64,000 nt of DNA, taken from assembly GCA_902799875.1 (NCBI GenBank), contig CADCCH010000004.1, positions 1 to 64,000 of the forward strand, read 5' to 3'. A program made the position numbers and the translations under genes. Below the pieces are notes generated by a model. That model was not told where the DNA came from. It made no database searches and was given only the letters and a program-made list of their open reading frames with translations. This document shows, piece after piece, positions 52,901 to 61,189 of this stretch; positions within the stretch are counted from its first letter, which is position 1; each line of letters begins with the position of its first letter. Source of the stretch: an uncultured Bacteroidales bacterium (GTDB lineage: Bacteria > Bacteroidota > Bacteroidia > Bacteroidales > Paludibacteraceae).

Positions 52901-55900
52901 ACGAACGTGGATACGAAGTTAGCAGTGCTGAACTTAGCGTACTACCCGCAGGAGCGCGGTCCGTACAACGTGTCGGCAAGCGAGATCAACAACCGCGGTG
53001 AGCTGAATAACCCGACGCAACGCTGGGGCGGTATCATGCGGCGGTTGGACAACACGGATTTCGAGAAGGCGAACATCGAGTACATCGAGTTCTGGTTGAT
53101 GGATCCGGCGCTGACGAACCCGGACGGATACGACGGAGACCTGTATATCAACTTAGGCGACATCAGTGAAGATATATTGCGCGACGGCAAGAAATCGTTC
53201 GAGCACGGTCTACCGGTGAGTGCAGAGGACCAGGGTCGTGTCGATTCGACCATCTGGGGTTATGTACCAAAGACGACGAGTACGGTGGTGGCCTTCAGTA
53301 ATGAAGCCGGTTCACGTGAGAAACAGGACGTGGGTCTGAACGGTCTGAGTACGGCAGAGGAGCAGAACTGGCCGATCTATAAGCAGTACGTGAATGATTT
53401 GAAGGGCAAAGTAGATGCCGACGTGCTGAGCAGATGGCAGAACGATGCGTACTCGCCGCTCAATGACCCGGCGGGCGATAACTACCATTACTACCGGGGG
53501 TCTGACTACGACCAACAGGAAGTAGCGATCCTGGACCGTTACAAGCATTTCAACGGTACGGAAGGCAACTCGCCCGCGACCGAACAGCAGACGGAGAGTT
53601 ACGGAACGGCCTCGACCTTGAACCCGGATATCGAAGATATCAACCAGGACAATACGCTGAACGAATACGAGAAATACTACCAGTACCGCGTGCAGTTGCG
53701 ACCGGACATGATGCAGGTGGGCTTGCAGCATATCGTGGAGAAGAAGACGGCGAAAGTGGATTTGCGTAACGGCGAGACGGTGTCGGTGAACTGGTATCAG
53801 TTCAAGATACCTCTGCGCGGCGATACGGCGGACGTGAAGACGGTAGGTTCGATCCGCAACTGGAAGAGTATCCGGTTTATGCGTATGTACATGACGGGCT
53901 GCGCGAAAGAGACGCATTTGCGTTTTGCGACGCTGGATCTGGTGCGCGGCGATTGGCGTCAGTACAACAGGGACTTGTATCCGATCGGTACAACGGTGAA
54001 CACCGGTGCATCGATCCACGTGCAGACAGTGAATATCGAAGAGAACAGTACCCGTACGCCGGTTAACTACGTGCTGCCTCCGGGTGTGAGTCGTCAGACC
54101 GATCCGGGTCAGGCGCAGTTGATTGCCCAAAACGAGCAGGCGATGGTGCTGCGCGTGATGAACCTGAGTCCGAAAGACGGCCGAGCGATGTACAAGAACA
54201 CGGGGTACGACATGCGGCAGTACAAGAACCTGCAGATGTTCGTCCACGCAGAGCGAATGGAGTCGCAAGACCCGAACTTGGCAGACGGCGACGTGAGCTG
54301 TTTCATCCGTCTGGGTACGGACCTGAAGAACAACTACTACGAGTACGAGATTCCGTTGAAGCTGACCCCGCCGGGGAATTACAACAATAACAACGAAGCC
54401 GACCGCGTTAAGGTATGGCCGACGGAGAATATGTTTGACTTCCCGCTGGAGGTGCTGACGCGTGCGAAGATTGCGCGCAACAAGGCGAAGCGGCAGGGCA
54501 ATGAGGGCGTGAGCAACACGATTCCGTACGTGATCTACGATGACGCGAACGATAAGCCGATGAACAAGATCACGGTGCTCGGTAATCCGACCTTGGAGGA
54601 CGTGAGCTCGATCATGATCGGTGTACGCAACACCGGTCACGAGGAGCACACGGCGGAGGTATGGGTGAACGAGTTGCGTCTGAGTCAGTTCAACGAGCAA
54701 GGAGGTGTAGCAGCGATGGCGAATGCGGCGCTCGCGATCAGCGATATCGCGCAGGTGAACGTATCGGGTCAGTTGGAGACGGCCGGTTATGGTTCGATCG
54801 AGTCGAATGTGCTGGATCGGAATATGGATAACACCTACCAGCTGAGCGTAAGTGCGGCCTTGGAAGGCGGTCGTCTGTTCCCGGAGAAAGCGAAGATCCA
54901 GATGCCGCTGTACGTATCGTACAGCAACGAGACAACGAGTCCGGATTTCGACCCGTTGGATACGGACGTGAAGTTGAAGGAGACCTTGGATACGTACGAC
55001 ACGAAGGAGGAGCGCGACTCGATCAAGCAACTCTCCAATACGGTACACGAGAGTACGTCCTTTGCGGTAAGTAACCTGAAGGTCAATATCCACAGCAAGA
55101 AAAAGGATATGTTCTACGACCCGGCTAACTTCAGTATCTCAGCGTCGTACAATAAGCAGAACGAGCACTCGCCGGAGATGGAGAAGAACCTGACGACCGA
55201 TCACAGGGGATCGTTCCAGTACGCGTATAACTTCAACCCCAAACCGTGGGAGCCGTTCAGCAAGGTGGAGAAAGTGAGCAAGGTGAAGTTCCTCAAGGAG
55301 ATGAACGTGTATTACCTGCCGCAGAGTTGGGCGTTCAACACGAACATGCACCGTACGTTCAGTCATATGAAGATGCGTGATCTGGCGGGCTCGGCGGCGG
55401 AGAGCATGGATCTGACGTTCAGTAAGGACTTTACCTGGGATCGCCAAGTGGATTTCAAATATGATTTGACGAAGAACATGAAGTTCAGCTTCCAATCGGC
55501 GATGAACGCCATCATCGAGGAGGGTTACTACACGCCGGAGATACTGAACGGACGGTATTTTGACGCTGAGTTTAACCACGACAAGTACGAGGCCTGGAAA
55601 GATACGATCCAGCATTCGCTGGCCAAATGGGGTAAGCCGTACACGTACCAACAGGTGTTCACCGCGAGTTGGAATGTGCCGTTCAATAGGATTCCGGGTC
55701 TGGATGCCTTGACGGCGAATGCTTCGTATAACGCCAATTATAACTGGACACGTAACGCACCGGTGGACGAGCAGGACAGTCATTTAGGTAACACGGTGAG
55801 CAGCGTACAGACCTGGCAGGTGGATGGAGGTATCAATTTCGAGACCTGGTACGGTAAGTCCAAGTACTGGAAGCAGATGACGCAACGGTACGGCGGTCGG

Positions 55901-57598
55901 CCGAACAGAGGTCGGGCGTTCAAACCGAAGACCTATACGCAGGTAGCAGCGCTGGAGAAAGGCAAAGCGATCGAGGTGACGCACCGGTTGAACAGTGAGT
56001 TACTGACGGTGACGGTTGCAGACTCGACGGGTAAGGCGGTGCCGGTAAGCTTCAAACCGGCCGGTAACACGAAGATCAGTTTGACACCGAAGACAGACTG
56101 CGCGAATGCGACCATCACCGTGACGACACGCGACCCGAACCAACGGACTCCGGCACAGGTAGCCGGCGATATGTTTGCGTATGTCGGTACGATGATACGA
56201 AAGCTGCAAGTGACCTACCGCGAGACCAACTCCATGGCCATCCCGGGCTTTGAGCCGGAGGCAGGGTTCATGGGTCAACGCAAAGTGAACGGCGTGTATG
56301 CACCGGGCTTTGACTACGCGTTCGGTTTCATCCCGTCGGATATGATGGAGCGGGCGACGAAGAACGGCTGGTTAACGACGGACACGACGGTGGTGCAACC
56401 GGCGACGAGAGCGCATACGTCCGATTTGGATATCAAGTTGACACTGGAGCCCTTACCTGGACTGAAGATTCAGTTGAACGGCAAACGCTACATGGCGTCC
56501 TCGACCTCGATCATCCAGAGTTACGACTACCTGCAGGAGAACGTGACGGGATCGTATAACATCACGCAGGTAGCGATCGGAACGATGTTCAGTAAAGTCG
56601 GTACGCAGGAGCAGAATTTCGCGAATAGTACGTACGATCAGTTTGTTGCCAATCGTGCGGTGTTGCGGGAGCGTGTGGAGGCGCAGTATCAAGATGTGCG
56701 TTATCCGGATCAGGGTTTCCTGCAAGGAAGTGTGTTTGCCGGTCAGACGTTCAATGGCAAGAACGGACATGTGTCGGATAAGTCCGCGGATGTACTGGTA
56801 CCGGCGTTCCTGGCGGCATACACGGGTCGGGACGCGACGAAGATGGATATGAATCCGTTCTTAGGGATACTGAAGATATTGCCCAACTGGTCCGTGACGT
56901 ACGACGGTCTGGGTCGGTTACCGTGGATGAAGGACCATTTCAAATCCGTGACGCTGACGCATGCGTACACCTGTAAGTACGCGATCGGATCGTTTGGGTC
57001 CTACTCTACCTGGGTACCGGCAGAAGGTGCAGGAAACAGCAAGATGGTCGGCTTCGTGCGCGACGTGACGACCGAGCAACCGATCCCGAGTTCAGCTTAC
57101 GATATCTCGAACGTGACGATCACCGAGGCCTTTAGTCCGTTGATTGGTCTGAACCTGACGATGAAGAACTCGCTGAGTCTGAAAGCCGAGTATCGGAAAC
57201 AACGGAATCTGGCGCTGAACGTGACGAGTGTGCAACTGACCGAAGGACATACGAACGAGTTCGTGATCGGTGGCGGCTACACGATCAAGAACCTCAATTT
57301 CATCACGAAGAAGAAAGACGGAGGTCAACGTAAGGTCAGCAACGACCTGAAGCTGCAAGTGGACGTGTCGTACAAGGACGTGATGATGCTGCTCCGCAAG
57401 ATCGACGAGGGTATCACGCAGGCGTCGAGTGGTAACAAAGTGTTAGGTATCAAGATCACCGCCGACTACGTGCTGAGTCAGAAGATCAACCTGCAACTCT
57501 TCTACGACCACCAAGGCACGACACCGCTTATCAGCAGCAGTTATCCGGTGAAGGCGGACAATGTGGGACTGAACATCAAGTTGATGCTGACGAGATGA
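49967..57598 (+). CDS. sprA: type IX secretion translocon / gliding protein SprA
   Basis: A 2543-residue outer-membrane protein, the largest gene in the window. The TTG at 49967 gives signal peptide MKRYLYIILLLLLPGMAAGQ. A charged lysine/glutamate/alanine helix (KTLKELVAEEKARKEAEKAE) and a repeat-coded NGDASLNGANGAND segment follow, then the SprA N-terminal domain (GPADKVFGPGGVQLKMQGSA). Several thousand bases encode amphipathic strands with SprA-type motifs (ELRLSQFNEQGGVAAMANAA near residue 1570). In Flavobacterium SprA is a 36-strand barrel through which T9SS cargo crosses the outer membrane. Its presence predicts a functional T9SS. Confidence 0.95.
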   Translation: MKRYLYIILLLLLPGMAAGQTAPVRQPAKAKTLKELVAEEKARKEAEKAEREAREKERAAAEAARAKANGDASLNGANGANDGTKSPEDVADVVTVTDSALWAPTKVKQLGVQNYGELVQPQSSLDLQDPNNISTTVEYQPETGTYILRTRIGDTDITTPYLLTQEEYNHYAERQIMHAYWQQKISEIEHNNEKKFDITDMKFNIGPADKVFGPGGVQLKMQGSAELLFGFKHQYIANPSLTLRARNNNIFDFDEKIQASIQGKVGSKLNFNLSYNTEASFSFDQQNLKLNYKGEEDDIIQSIEAGNVTMDLPSSLIRGSQALFGIKTNLKFGKLKIQALVSQQNSEAQTVSSKGGAQLSKFDISGDNYDENRHFFLSHFFRDKYEKAMESVPYITSGVQITKIEVWITNKRGNYEQARNIVAFTDLGEQNKHLQNTFWGGNDVSMPDNSANSLYAQIQGTAFRNIQETSSVLENFNGSGIEGGTDYEKIESARLLTSSEYTLNSALGYISLKAALNQDEVLAVAYEYTYNGKVYQVGEFSTDGSEELRAPAALALKMLRSTNTAPDKKGRGLWDLMMKNIYSLGATSVQQDKFELYITYRNDSVGTDMQYLDEGPIQGKQLLRVMNLDRLDTKNNHSADGRFDFVEGLTVYSSGGKIIFPALEPFGSHLAQALGNDPRLVNKYCFQELYDSTLVNAQEMTEKNKFHLTGKYKGTNGSEIKLGAMNVPRGSVTVTAGGATLIENVDYTVDYTMGTVTILNTSILESGTNVDVQLENQSTFSMQRKSLFGAHLEYEFNKDLVVGGTIMHLRERPLTTKVNTGSEPLANTIWGVNGSWKTELQWLTNAIDKIPWITATAPSTFQLSAEFAHLIPGHTNDVGKIGTAYIDDFENTTTNIDVHYPSYWFLASTPAPFAEAKDINQISYNKNRAAIGWYTVDPIFGYPQTNTPEHIRNDVNALSDHRTRIVYQEEIYPNRQEATNVDTKLAVLNLAYYPQERGPYNVSASEINNRGELNNPTQRWGGIMRRLDNTDFEKANIEYIEFWLMDPALTNPDGYDGDLYINLGDISEDILRDGKKSFEHGLPVSAEDQGRVDSTIWGYVPKTTSTVVAFSNEAGSREKQDVGLNGLSTAEEQNWPIYKQYVNDLKGKVDADVLSRWQNDAYSPLNDPAGDNYHYYRGSDYDQQEVAILDRYKHFNGTEGNSPATEQQTESYGTASTLNPDIEDINQDNTLNEYEKYYQYRVQLRPDMMQVGLQHIVEKKTAKVDLRNGETVSVNWYQFKIPLRGDTADVKTVGSIRNWKSIRFMRMYMTGCAKETHLRFATLDLVRGDWRQYNRDLYPIGTTVNTGASIHVQTVNIEENSTRTPVNYVLPPGVSRQTDPGQAQLIAQNEQAMVLRVMNLSPKDGRAMYKNTGYDMRQYKNLQMFVHAERMESQDPNLADGDVSCFIRLGTDLKNNYYEYEIPLKLTPPGNYNNNNEADRVKVWPTENMFDFPLEVLTRAKIARNKAKRQGNEGVSNTIPYVIYDDANDKPMNKITVLGNPTLEDVSSIMIGVRNTGHEEHTAEVWVNELRLSQFNEQGGVAAMANAALAISDIAQVNVSGQLETAGYGSIESNVLDRNMDNTYQLSVSAALEGGRLFPEKAKIQMPLYVSYSNETTSPDFDPLDTDVKLKETLDTYDTKEERDSIKQLSNTVHESTSFAVSNLKVNIHSKKKDMFYDPANFSISASYNKQNEHSPEMEKNLTTDHRGSFQYAYNFNPKPWEPFSKVEKVSKVKFLKEMNVYYLPQSWAFNTNMHRTFSHMKMRDLAGSAAESMDLTFSKDFTWDRQVDFKYDLTKNMKFSFQSAMNAIIEEGYYTPEILNGRYFDAEFNHDKYEAWKDTIQHSLAKWGKPYTYQQVFTASWNVPFNRIPGLDALTANASYNANYNWTRNAPVDEQDSHLGNTVSSVQTWQVDGGINFETWYGKSKYWKQMTQRYGGRPNRGRAFKPKTYTQVAALEKGKAIEVTHRLNSELLTVTVADSTGKAVPVSFKPAGNTKISLTPKTDCANATITVTTRDPNQRTPAQVAGDMFAYVGTMIRKLQVTYRETNSMAIPGFEPEAGFMGQRKVNGVYAPGFDYAFGFIPSDMMERATKNGWLTTDTTVVQPATRAHTSDLDIKLTLEPLPGLKIQLNGKRYMASSTSIIQSYDYLQENVTGSYNITQVAIGTMFSKVGTQEQNFANSTYDQFVANRAVLRERVEAQYQDVRYPDQGFLQGSVFAGQTFNGKNGHVSDKSADVLVPAFLAAYTGRDATKMDMNPFLGILKILPNWSVTYDGLGRLPWMKDHFKSVTLTHAYTCKYAIGSFGSYSTWVPAEGAGNSKMVGFVRDVTTEQPIPSSAYDISNVTITEAFSPLIGLNLTMKNSLSLKAEYRKQRNLALNVTSVQLTEGHTNEFVIGGGYTIKNLNFITKKKDGGQRKVSNDLKLQVDVSYKDVMMLLRKIDEGITQASSGNKVLGIKITADYVLSQKINLQLFYDHQGTTPLISSSYPVKADNVGLNIKLMLTR
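50171..50214. repeat. AATGGTG repeats at the sprA N-terminus
   Basis: AATGGTG occurs at 50171, 50189 and 50199 with a related AATGATG at 50208. The first 22 bp equal the element in ruvA. The array encodes NGDASLNGANGAND between the charged helix and the first structured domain. Confidence 0.8.
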
Positions 57599-58056
57599 TG
57601 CGCATCGGAATCATAGGACCGGAGAGCACGGGTAAGACCACCCTGGCGAAGGAGATAGCGGAACGCTATCACGGGACTTATGTAGCGGAGTACGCGCGGG
57701 AGTTTGTGGAGCGGAAGGGTACGACCGAAGTGACGTACGAGGAGCTGTGCGAGATAGCGAAGGAGCAGATTAAGGAATTAGAGATTAGGGATGAGGGATT
57801 AGTGGTGTATGACACGGAGCTGATCGTGACAAAGGTGTGGTTTGACTATGCGTTCGGTCACTGGCCGGAATGGCTGGACGAGGCGATCAAGAAGTACCCG
57901 ATGGACCTGTATGTGCTGCTCTATCCGGATATACCCTGGGTGCCGGACCCGGCACGGAGCAACGGCTCGGATCAGATACGGTTGGAGCTGTTCGAGCGGT
58001 ACAAAAAAGAGGTGGACGAATTAGGGATCGAGTGTTGGATGGTAAAACATAATTAA
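57595..58056 (+). CDS. NadR/Ttd14-like P-loop ATP-binding protein
   Basis: A 153-residue AAA_28-type kinase-like protein. The P-loop is IGPESTGKTTLAKEIAERY near residue 7. VAEYAREFVE and YDTELIVTKVW (Walker-B-like) follow, then PWVPDPARSNG, which resembles the substrate loop of nicotinamide riboside kinase domains. There is no nucleotidyltransferase half. ATG codons at 57595 and 57598 overlap the sprA stop; either may be used. A 7-bp repeat array near 57768-57803 codes for the loop before the Walker B strand. Confidence 0.85.
   Translation: MMRIGIIGPESTGKTTLAKEIAERYHGTYVAEYAREFVERKGTTEVTYEELCEIAKEQIKELEIRDEGLVVYDTELIVTKVWFDYAFGHWPEWLDEAIKKYPMDLYVLLYPDIPWVPDPARSNGSDQIRLELFERYKKEVDELGIECWMVKHN
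57768..57803. repeat. heptamer array GATTAGG in the NadR-like gene
   Basis: Units GATTAAG, GAATTAGA (8 bp), GATTAGG, GATGAGG and GATTAGT encode IKELEIRDEGLV. One 8-bp unit keeps the total in frame. Confidence 0.75.
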
Positions 58057-58086
58057 TCCGATATATTAACTTAATTTTTAACGACC

Positions 58087-59448
58087 ATGAGTAATTTCAG
58101 TGCACAAGACCTGGAGCAATTACAAGCTCGCGGGATTTCGGTGGAAAAAGCGGAGGCGCAATTGGAATGTTTCCGTAACGGTTTTCCTGAGTTAGACATT
58201 GTAGCACCTGCTTCGACGAAGAAGGGCATTCTGGCGCCGAAGCGTGCCGAGCAGGAGGAGTACATCGCTGCGTGGCAGCAGTATCTGAAACAGGGACATA
58301 AGATCCTGAAGTTCGTGCCGGCTTCGGGTGCGGCCAGCCGTATGTTCAAGAACCTGTTCCAGTACCTGGAGGACGGTATCGAGACACCGTTTATTCAGGA
58401 GTTTTTGGCGAACAAGGATAAGTTTGCCTTTGGTCCGCAACTGGCCGGTAAGGAAGGTCAGGAGGCTGTTCGTTACCTGCTCAATGACATGCACTACGGT
58501 GAGCTGCCGAAGGGTCTGCTCCTATTCCATAAATATCGCGATGGCGCGCGCACGCCTGCGTTAGAGCATCTGGTAGAGAGTGCGCAGTACTGCGTAGCTC
58601 CGGCTAAGGCTGGTGAGAAACCGACCGTTTATCTGCATTTCACGGTAAGTCACGACCATCTGCCGCTCTTCCGTCAGCATATAGCAGAGAACCTGGCTAA
58701 GTTTGAGGAGAAATATGGGGTCAAGTACGACGTGACGTTCAGTGAGCAGTTGCCGAGTACGGATACGATTGCCGCTAACCCCGACGGAACGCCGTTTAGA
58801 ACGAAAGACGGTAAGCTCTTGTTCCGACCGGGAGGTCACGGTGCGCTGATCGAGAACCTGAATCAGCAGGACGCCGATATCGTGTTCATCAAGAACATTG
58901 ACAACGTCGTGCCTGATCGTCTGAAGAAAGACACGATCCGTTACAAACAGATCCTGGCAGGTGTGCTGGTAACCGAGCAGAAACGGGTGTTTGAGGCCCT
59001 GAAAGATACGAATCTGAGTGACGAGGAGCGTGCGAAATTGAATCGTCCTATCCGCGTCTGCGGTGTAGTAAAGAACACAGGAGAGCCGGGCGGTGGTCCG
59101 TTCCTGGTTCGCGACGAAGACGGCAGTATCAGTTGCCAGATCCTGGAGAGCACGCAGATCAGTGATCCGGAGCTGATGAAGCAGAGTACGCACTTTAATC
59201 CGGTGGACCTCGTTTGTGCAATCAAGGACTTCGAAGGCAAACCGTTTGACCTGCCGAAGTACGTGGATCCGAAGACGGGCTTTATCTCCAACAAGAGTAA
59301 GGACGGTAAGGAACTGTTAGCGCTTGAGTTACCGGGCTTGTGGAACGGTGCGATGGCGAAGTGGAACACGATCTTCGTAGAGGTACCGGTAAGCACGTTT
59401 AACCCGGTGAAGACCGTTAACGATCTCTTGCGAGAACAACACCAGTAA
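58087..59448 (+). CDS. DUF4301 family protein
   Basis: A 453-residue cytoplasmic protein. It shows the family's VPASGAASRMFKNLF loop near residue 78, LHFTVSHDHLPLF near 180 and the glycine-rich FRPGGHGALIENLN near 262. The VPASGAAS loop looks like a sugar-nucleotide-transferase phosphate loop, and DUF4301 has been considered nucleotidyltransferase-like, but no activity is known to me. Length is slightly below the family norm of about 500. It is found almost only in Bacteroidota. The stop codon lies in a 7-bp repeat array. Confidence 0.88.
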   Translation: MSNFSAQDLEQLQARGISVEKAEAQLECFRNGFPELDIVAPASTKKGILAPKRAEQEEYIAAWQQYLKQGHKILKFVPASGAASRMFKNLFQYLEDGIETPFIQEFLANKDKFAFGPQLAGKEGQEAVRYLLNDMHYGELPKGLLLFHKYRDGARTPALEHLVESAQYCVAPAKAGEKPTVYLHFTVSHDHLPLFRQHIAENLAKFEEKYGVKYDVTFSEQLPSTDTIAANPDGTPFRTKDGKLLFRPGGHGALIENLNQQDADIVFIKNIDNVVPDRLKKDTIRYKQILAGVLVTEQKRVFEALKDTNLSDEERAKLNRPIRVCGVVKNTGEPGGGPFLVRDEDGSISCQILESTQISDPELMKQSTHFNPVDLVCAIKDFEGKPFDLPKYVDPKTGFISNKSKDGKELLALELPGLWNGAMAKWNTIFVEVPVSTFNPVKTVNDLLREQHQ

Positions 59449-59471
59449 AGTTGAAAGTTGAAAGTTGAAAG
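59447..59471. repeat. heptamer array AAAGTTG
   Basis: Three exact AAAGTTG units and a partial fourth. The first overlaps the DUF4301 stop codon. Confidence 0.9.
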
Positions 59472-59472
59472 A

Positions 59473-59500
59473 AATAAGCGCCTCGAAAGGGGCGCTTATT
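59473..59500. terminator. bidirectional terminator
   Basis: A perfect 10-bp stem AATAAGCGCC/GGCGCTTATT with an 8-nt loop between the convergent DUF4301 and DUF5020 genes. Confidence 0.8.
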
Positions 59501-59502
59501 GT

Positions 59503-60294
59503 TTAGTCAAACGTCCATTTGATACCGAGACAGGGGTTGATCATAAAGCCCTTACCGGCAAAGTTGTACGAGAATTCGATCTCCGTACCGATATTCAGAT
59601 TAGGGCACTTAAACCATCGTCCGACGTTGTACCACAGTTGAGGTTCAGAGAGCAGCACCAGCGATTGTTGGCCACCCATTTTCTCACCCCAGAGATCCAG
59701 GAAACCCGAGAAACGCAGACCCGGTGCGGTACAGAAATCATCGCAGCCCCAGACGAAAGTGAACTGGAGCGGCGCTTTGTTGTGGATCCCGTTGCCGTCA
59801 CTGAGGATGTACTTGTAGAGCAACTCGAGGTTGAAGATGTTCTTGTAATCCTTGGTGTGCAGACAGTAGTTGAGTCCGACCAGCGCCGCATGGTGGATAC
59901 CGTATCCGCCGAGGTCACCGTTAGGTCCCTTGTAAAGCCCTAAACCACCGTTGTACTCCACTTGTACACTGAGGTCACGAGCCGCAGTTTGCTGCCAGAA
60001 ATTGAGGCAACGGGCAATCTCTCCGTACGCCATGAAGGGCGTGTTCTTGGGGTCGTTGGGGTGAATATTATAATCAAAATCCACGAACGCAAAGGTACTA
60101 CCCCAGGGGTCGGCATAGAAGAGCTCGAGTGTCGTCGTGACACGATTGGTACGCTGATTCGGCAGGGCCGTGCCTAAAGAACCGAAATCGTAGTAGATCT
60201 GCAGGTTGGTGCCGGCAGATAAAGGCGAAAGGTGAAAGGTGAAAGGTGAAAGGAACAGCACCGTCACCAAGGCTATTTGGATGGAGCGTTTCAT
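59503..60294 (-). CDS. DUF5020 family outer-membrane protein
   Basis: A 263-residue protein. The ATG at 60294, one base after the nuclease stop, gives MKRSIQIALVTVLFLSPFTF. Its signal peptide contains a repeat-coded FTFHLSPL segment. The mature part is rich in beta strands with aromatic ends (LQIYYDFGSLG, FAFVDFDYNI, SYNFAGKGFMINPCLGIKWT), ending in WTFD, in keeping with the nucleoside-channel-like (Tsx-type) barrels to which DUF5020 is related. Coupling to a secreted nuclease suggests nucleoside uptake. Confidence 0.85.
   Translation of the reverse strand: MKRSIQIALVTVLFLSPFTFHLSPLSAGTNLQIYYDFGSLGTALPNQRTNRVTTTLELFYADPWGSTFAFVDFDYNIHPNDPKNTPFMAYGEIARCLNFWQQTAARDLSVQVEYNGGLGLYKGPNGDLGGYGIHHAALVGLNYCLHTKDYKNIFNLELLYKYILSDGNGIHNKAPLQFTFVWGCDDFCTAPGLRFSGFLDLWGEKMGGQQSLVLLSEPQLWYNVGRWFKCPNLNIGTEIEFSYNFAGKGFMINPCLGIKWTFD
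60221..60253. repeat. heptamer array AAAGGTG in the DUF5020 signal peptide
   Basis: Units AAAGGCG, AAAGGTG, AAAGGTG, AAAGGTG and a partial fifth, read on the minus strand as part of the hydrophobic signal sequence. Confidence 0.9.
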
Positions 60295-60295
60295 A

Positions 60296-61093
60296 CTACT
60301 TGTATATCTCGTTAAGCAGTTGCGCCAGACGGATGCCGGCGATGTAGAGTTGACGCTCCATCGGCTCGTGCCAGCGATAGATATAATGGTAGGTATTGCC
60401 GTCCCAGGTCTGCTGGTAAGCATAGATCTCTTCGGTCAGATGGTAGGTGAGCAGCAACAACTCCCGATCGGAGGCCTGCTCGATAGCGGCCCGTTCCGCA
60501 CCGTACCGGTCCTCAAGCATCTGTGCGTACTCGGTGAATGAGTAACCCTGCGAGTCGATGAGGCGCTCGTCCCAGACGTTGTGGAGGTTGGTGTTGTGAC
60601 CAAACCATTTCATCTTCACTGCATTACCACCCTTGTCGTCCATGTGCGCCATGTGCATCGGGCAATAGCGGTCGCCGGAGAGATGGATGATGAAGCGCAT
60701 GGTATGCGCATTTATGATTTCAGATTTTTGATTTTTGATTTCCAATTGCAGGCTGTCCAGCGCCCGGAAGAGGTTGCCACCTTCGGTGGGATAATGAATC
60801 AGGGCGTCGGCAATAAGGCTGTCCGGAAGACCTCCGTCAAAATCCTGGTAGTGCCAGCCGGTCTTGATGGACTGCGGGTAGATGGTGTCGGACTTGATCT
60901 CGTCCGGCCAGTTGGCCCAGTAGATGATACCTCGCGTACCCAGCGCCGAATCCACCTGTTTCTTGGCTTTCTTCGTCAGATGATCGTATGCGATCTTCGC
61001 AATGATACGGTGTCCTTCCTGACCCCAAGAGAAAGCCGGCAACGAGTAGCCGAGAAGACCTATAAAGAGGATAAAGAAAACTGTCTTTTTCAT
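60296..61093 (-). CDS. S1/P1-type zinc nuclease
   Basis: A 265-residue secreted nuclease. After signal peptide MKKTVFFILFIGLLGYSLPAFS the mature protein starts with tryptophan (WGQEGHRIIAKIA), whose amino group and side chains bind zinc in this family. The further zinc ligands are in YWANWPDEI, HYQDFD, HLSGDRYCPMHMAHMDDKGGN and HNTNLHNVWDE. It degrades single-stranded DNA and RNA, or 3' nucleotides, in the periplasm or outside. A repeat-coded KNQKSEI insert is in a loop near residue 120. The DUF5020 gene follows after one base. Confidence 0.93.
   Translation of the reverse strand: MKKTVFFILFIGLLGYSLPAFSWGQEGHRIIAKIAYDHLTKKAKKQVDSALGTRGIIYWANWPDEIKSDTIYPQSIKTGWHYQDFDGGLPDSLIADALIHYPTEGGNLFRALDSLQLEIKNQKSEIINAHTMRFIIHLSGDRYCPMHMAHMDDKGGNAVKMKWFGHNTNLHNVWDERLIDSQGYSFTEYAQMLEDRYGAERAAIEQASDRELLLLTYHLTEEIYAYQQTWDGNTYHYIYRWHEPMERQLYIAGIRLAQLLNEIYK
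60716..60743. repeat. heptamer array GATTTTT in the nuclease gene
   Basis: GATTTCA, GATTTTT, GATTTTT and GATTTCC, read on the minus strand as EIKNQKSEI in a loop between helices. Confidence 0.85.
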
Positions 61094-61112
61094 GATAGTG
61101 TCATTTTGCGTG

Positions 61113-61143
61113 CAAAATTACGAAAAAATTTGCATATATCAAA
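61113..61143 (-). promoter_or_regulatory. promoter of the nuclease-DUF5020 operon
   Basis: On the minus strand TTTG (61140-61143), a 19-bp spacer and TAATTTTG (61113-61120). It interlocks with the thrS promoter. Confidence 0.75.
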
Positions 61144-61160
61144 ATAATTTTGTAATTTTG
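61129..61160 (+). promoter_or_regulatory. promoter of thrS
   Basis: TTTG at 61129-61132 (TTTGCATATATC), a 20-bp spacer and TAATTTTG at 61153-61160, 29 nt before the thrS ATG. Confidence 0.8.
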
Positions 61161-61189
61161 CACCCAAATTTGAAAAATAATACATAATT

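Noticed and set aside
53312..55093. A 593-codon open frame on the minus strand
   Set aside because: It is antisense to the centre of sprA, with skewed arginine/histidine/leucine composition typical of a shadow frame.
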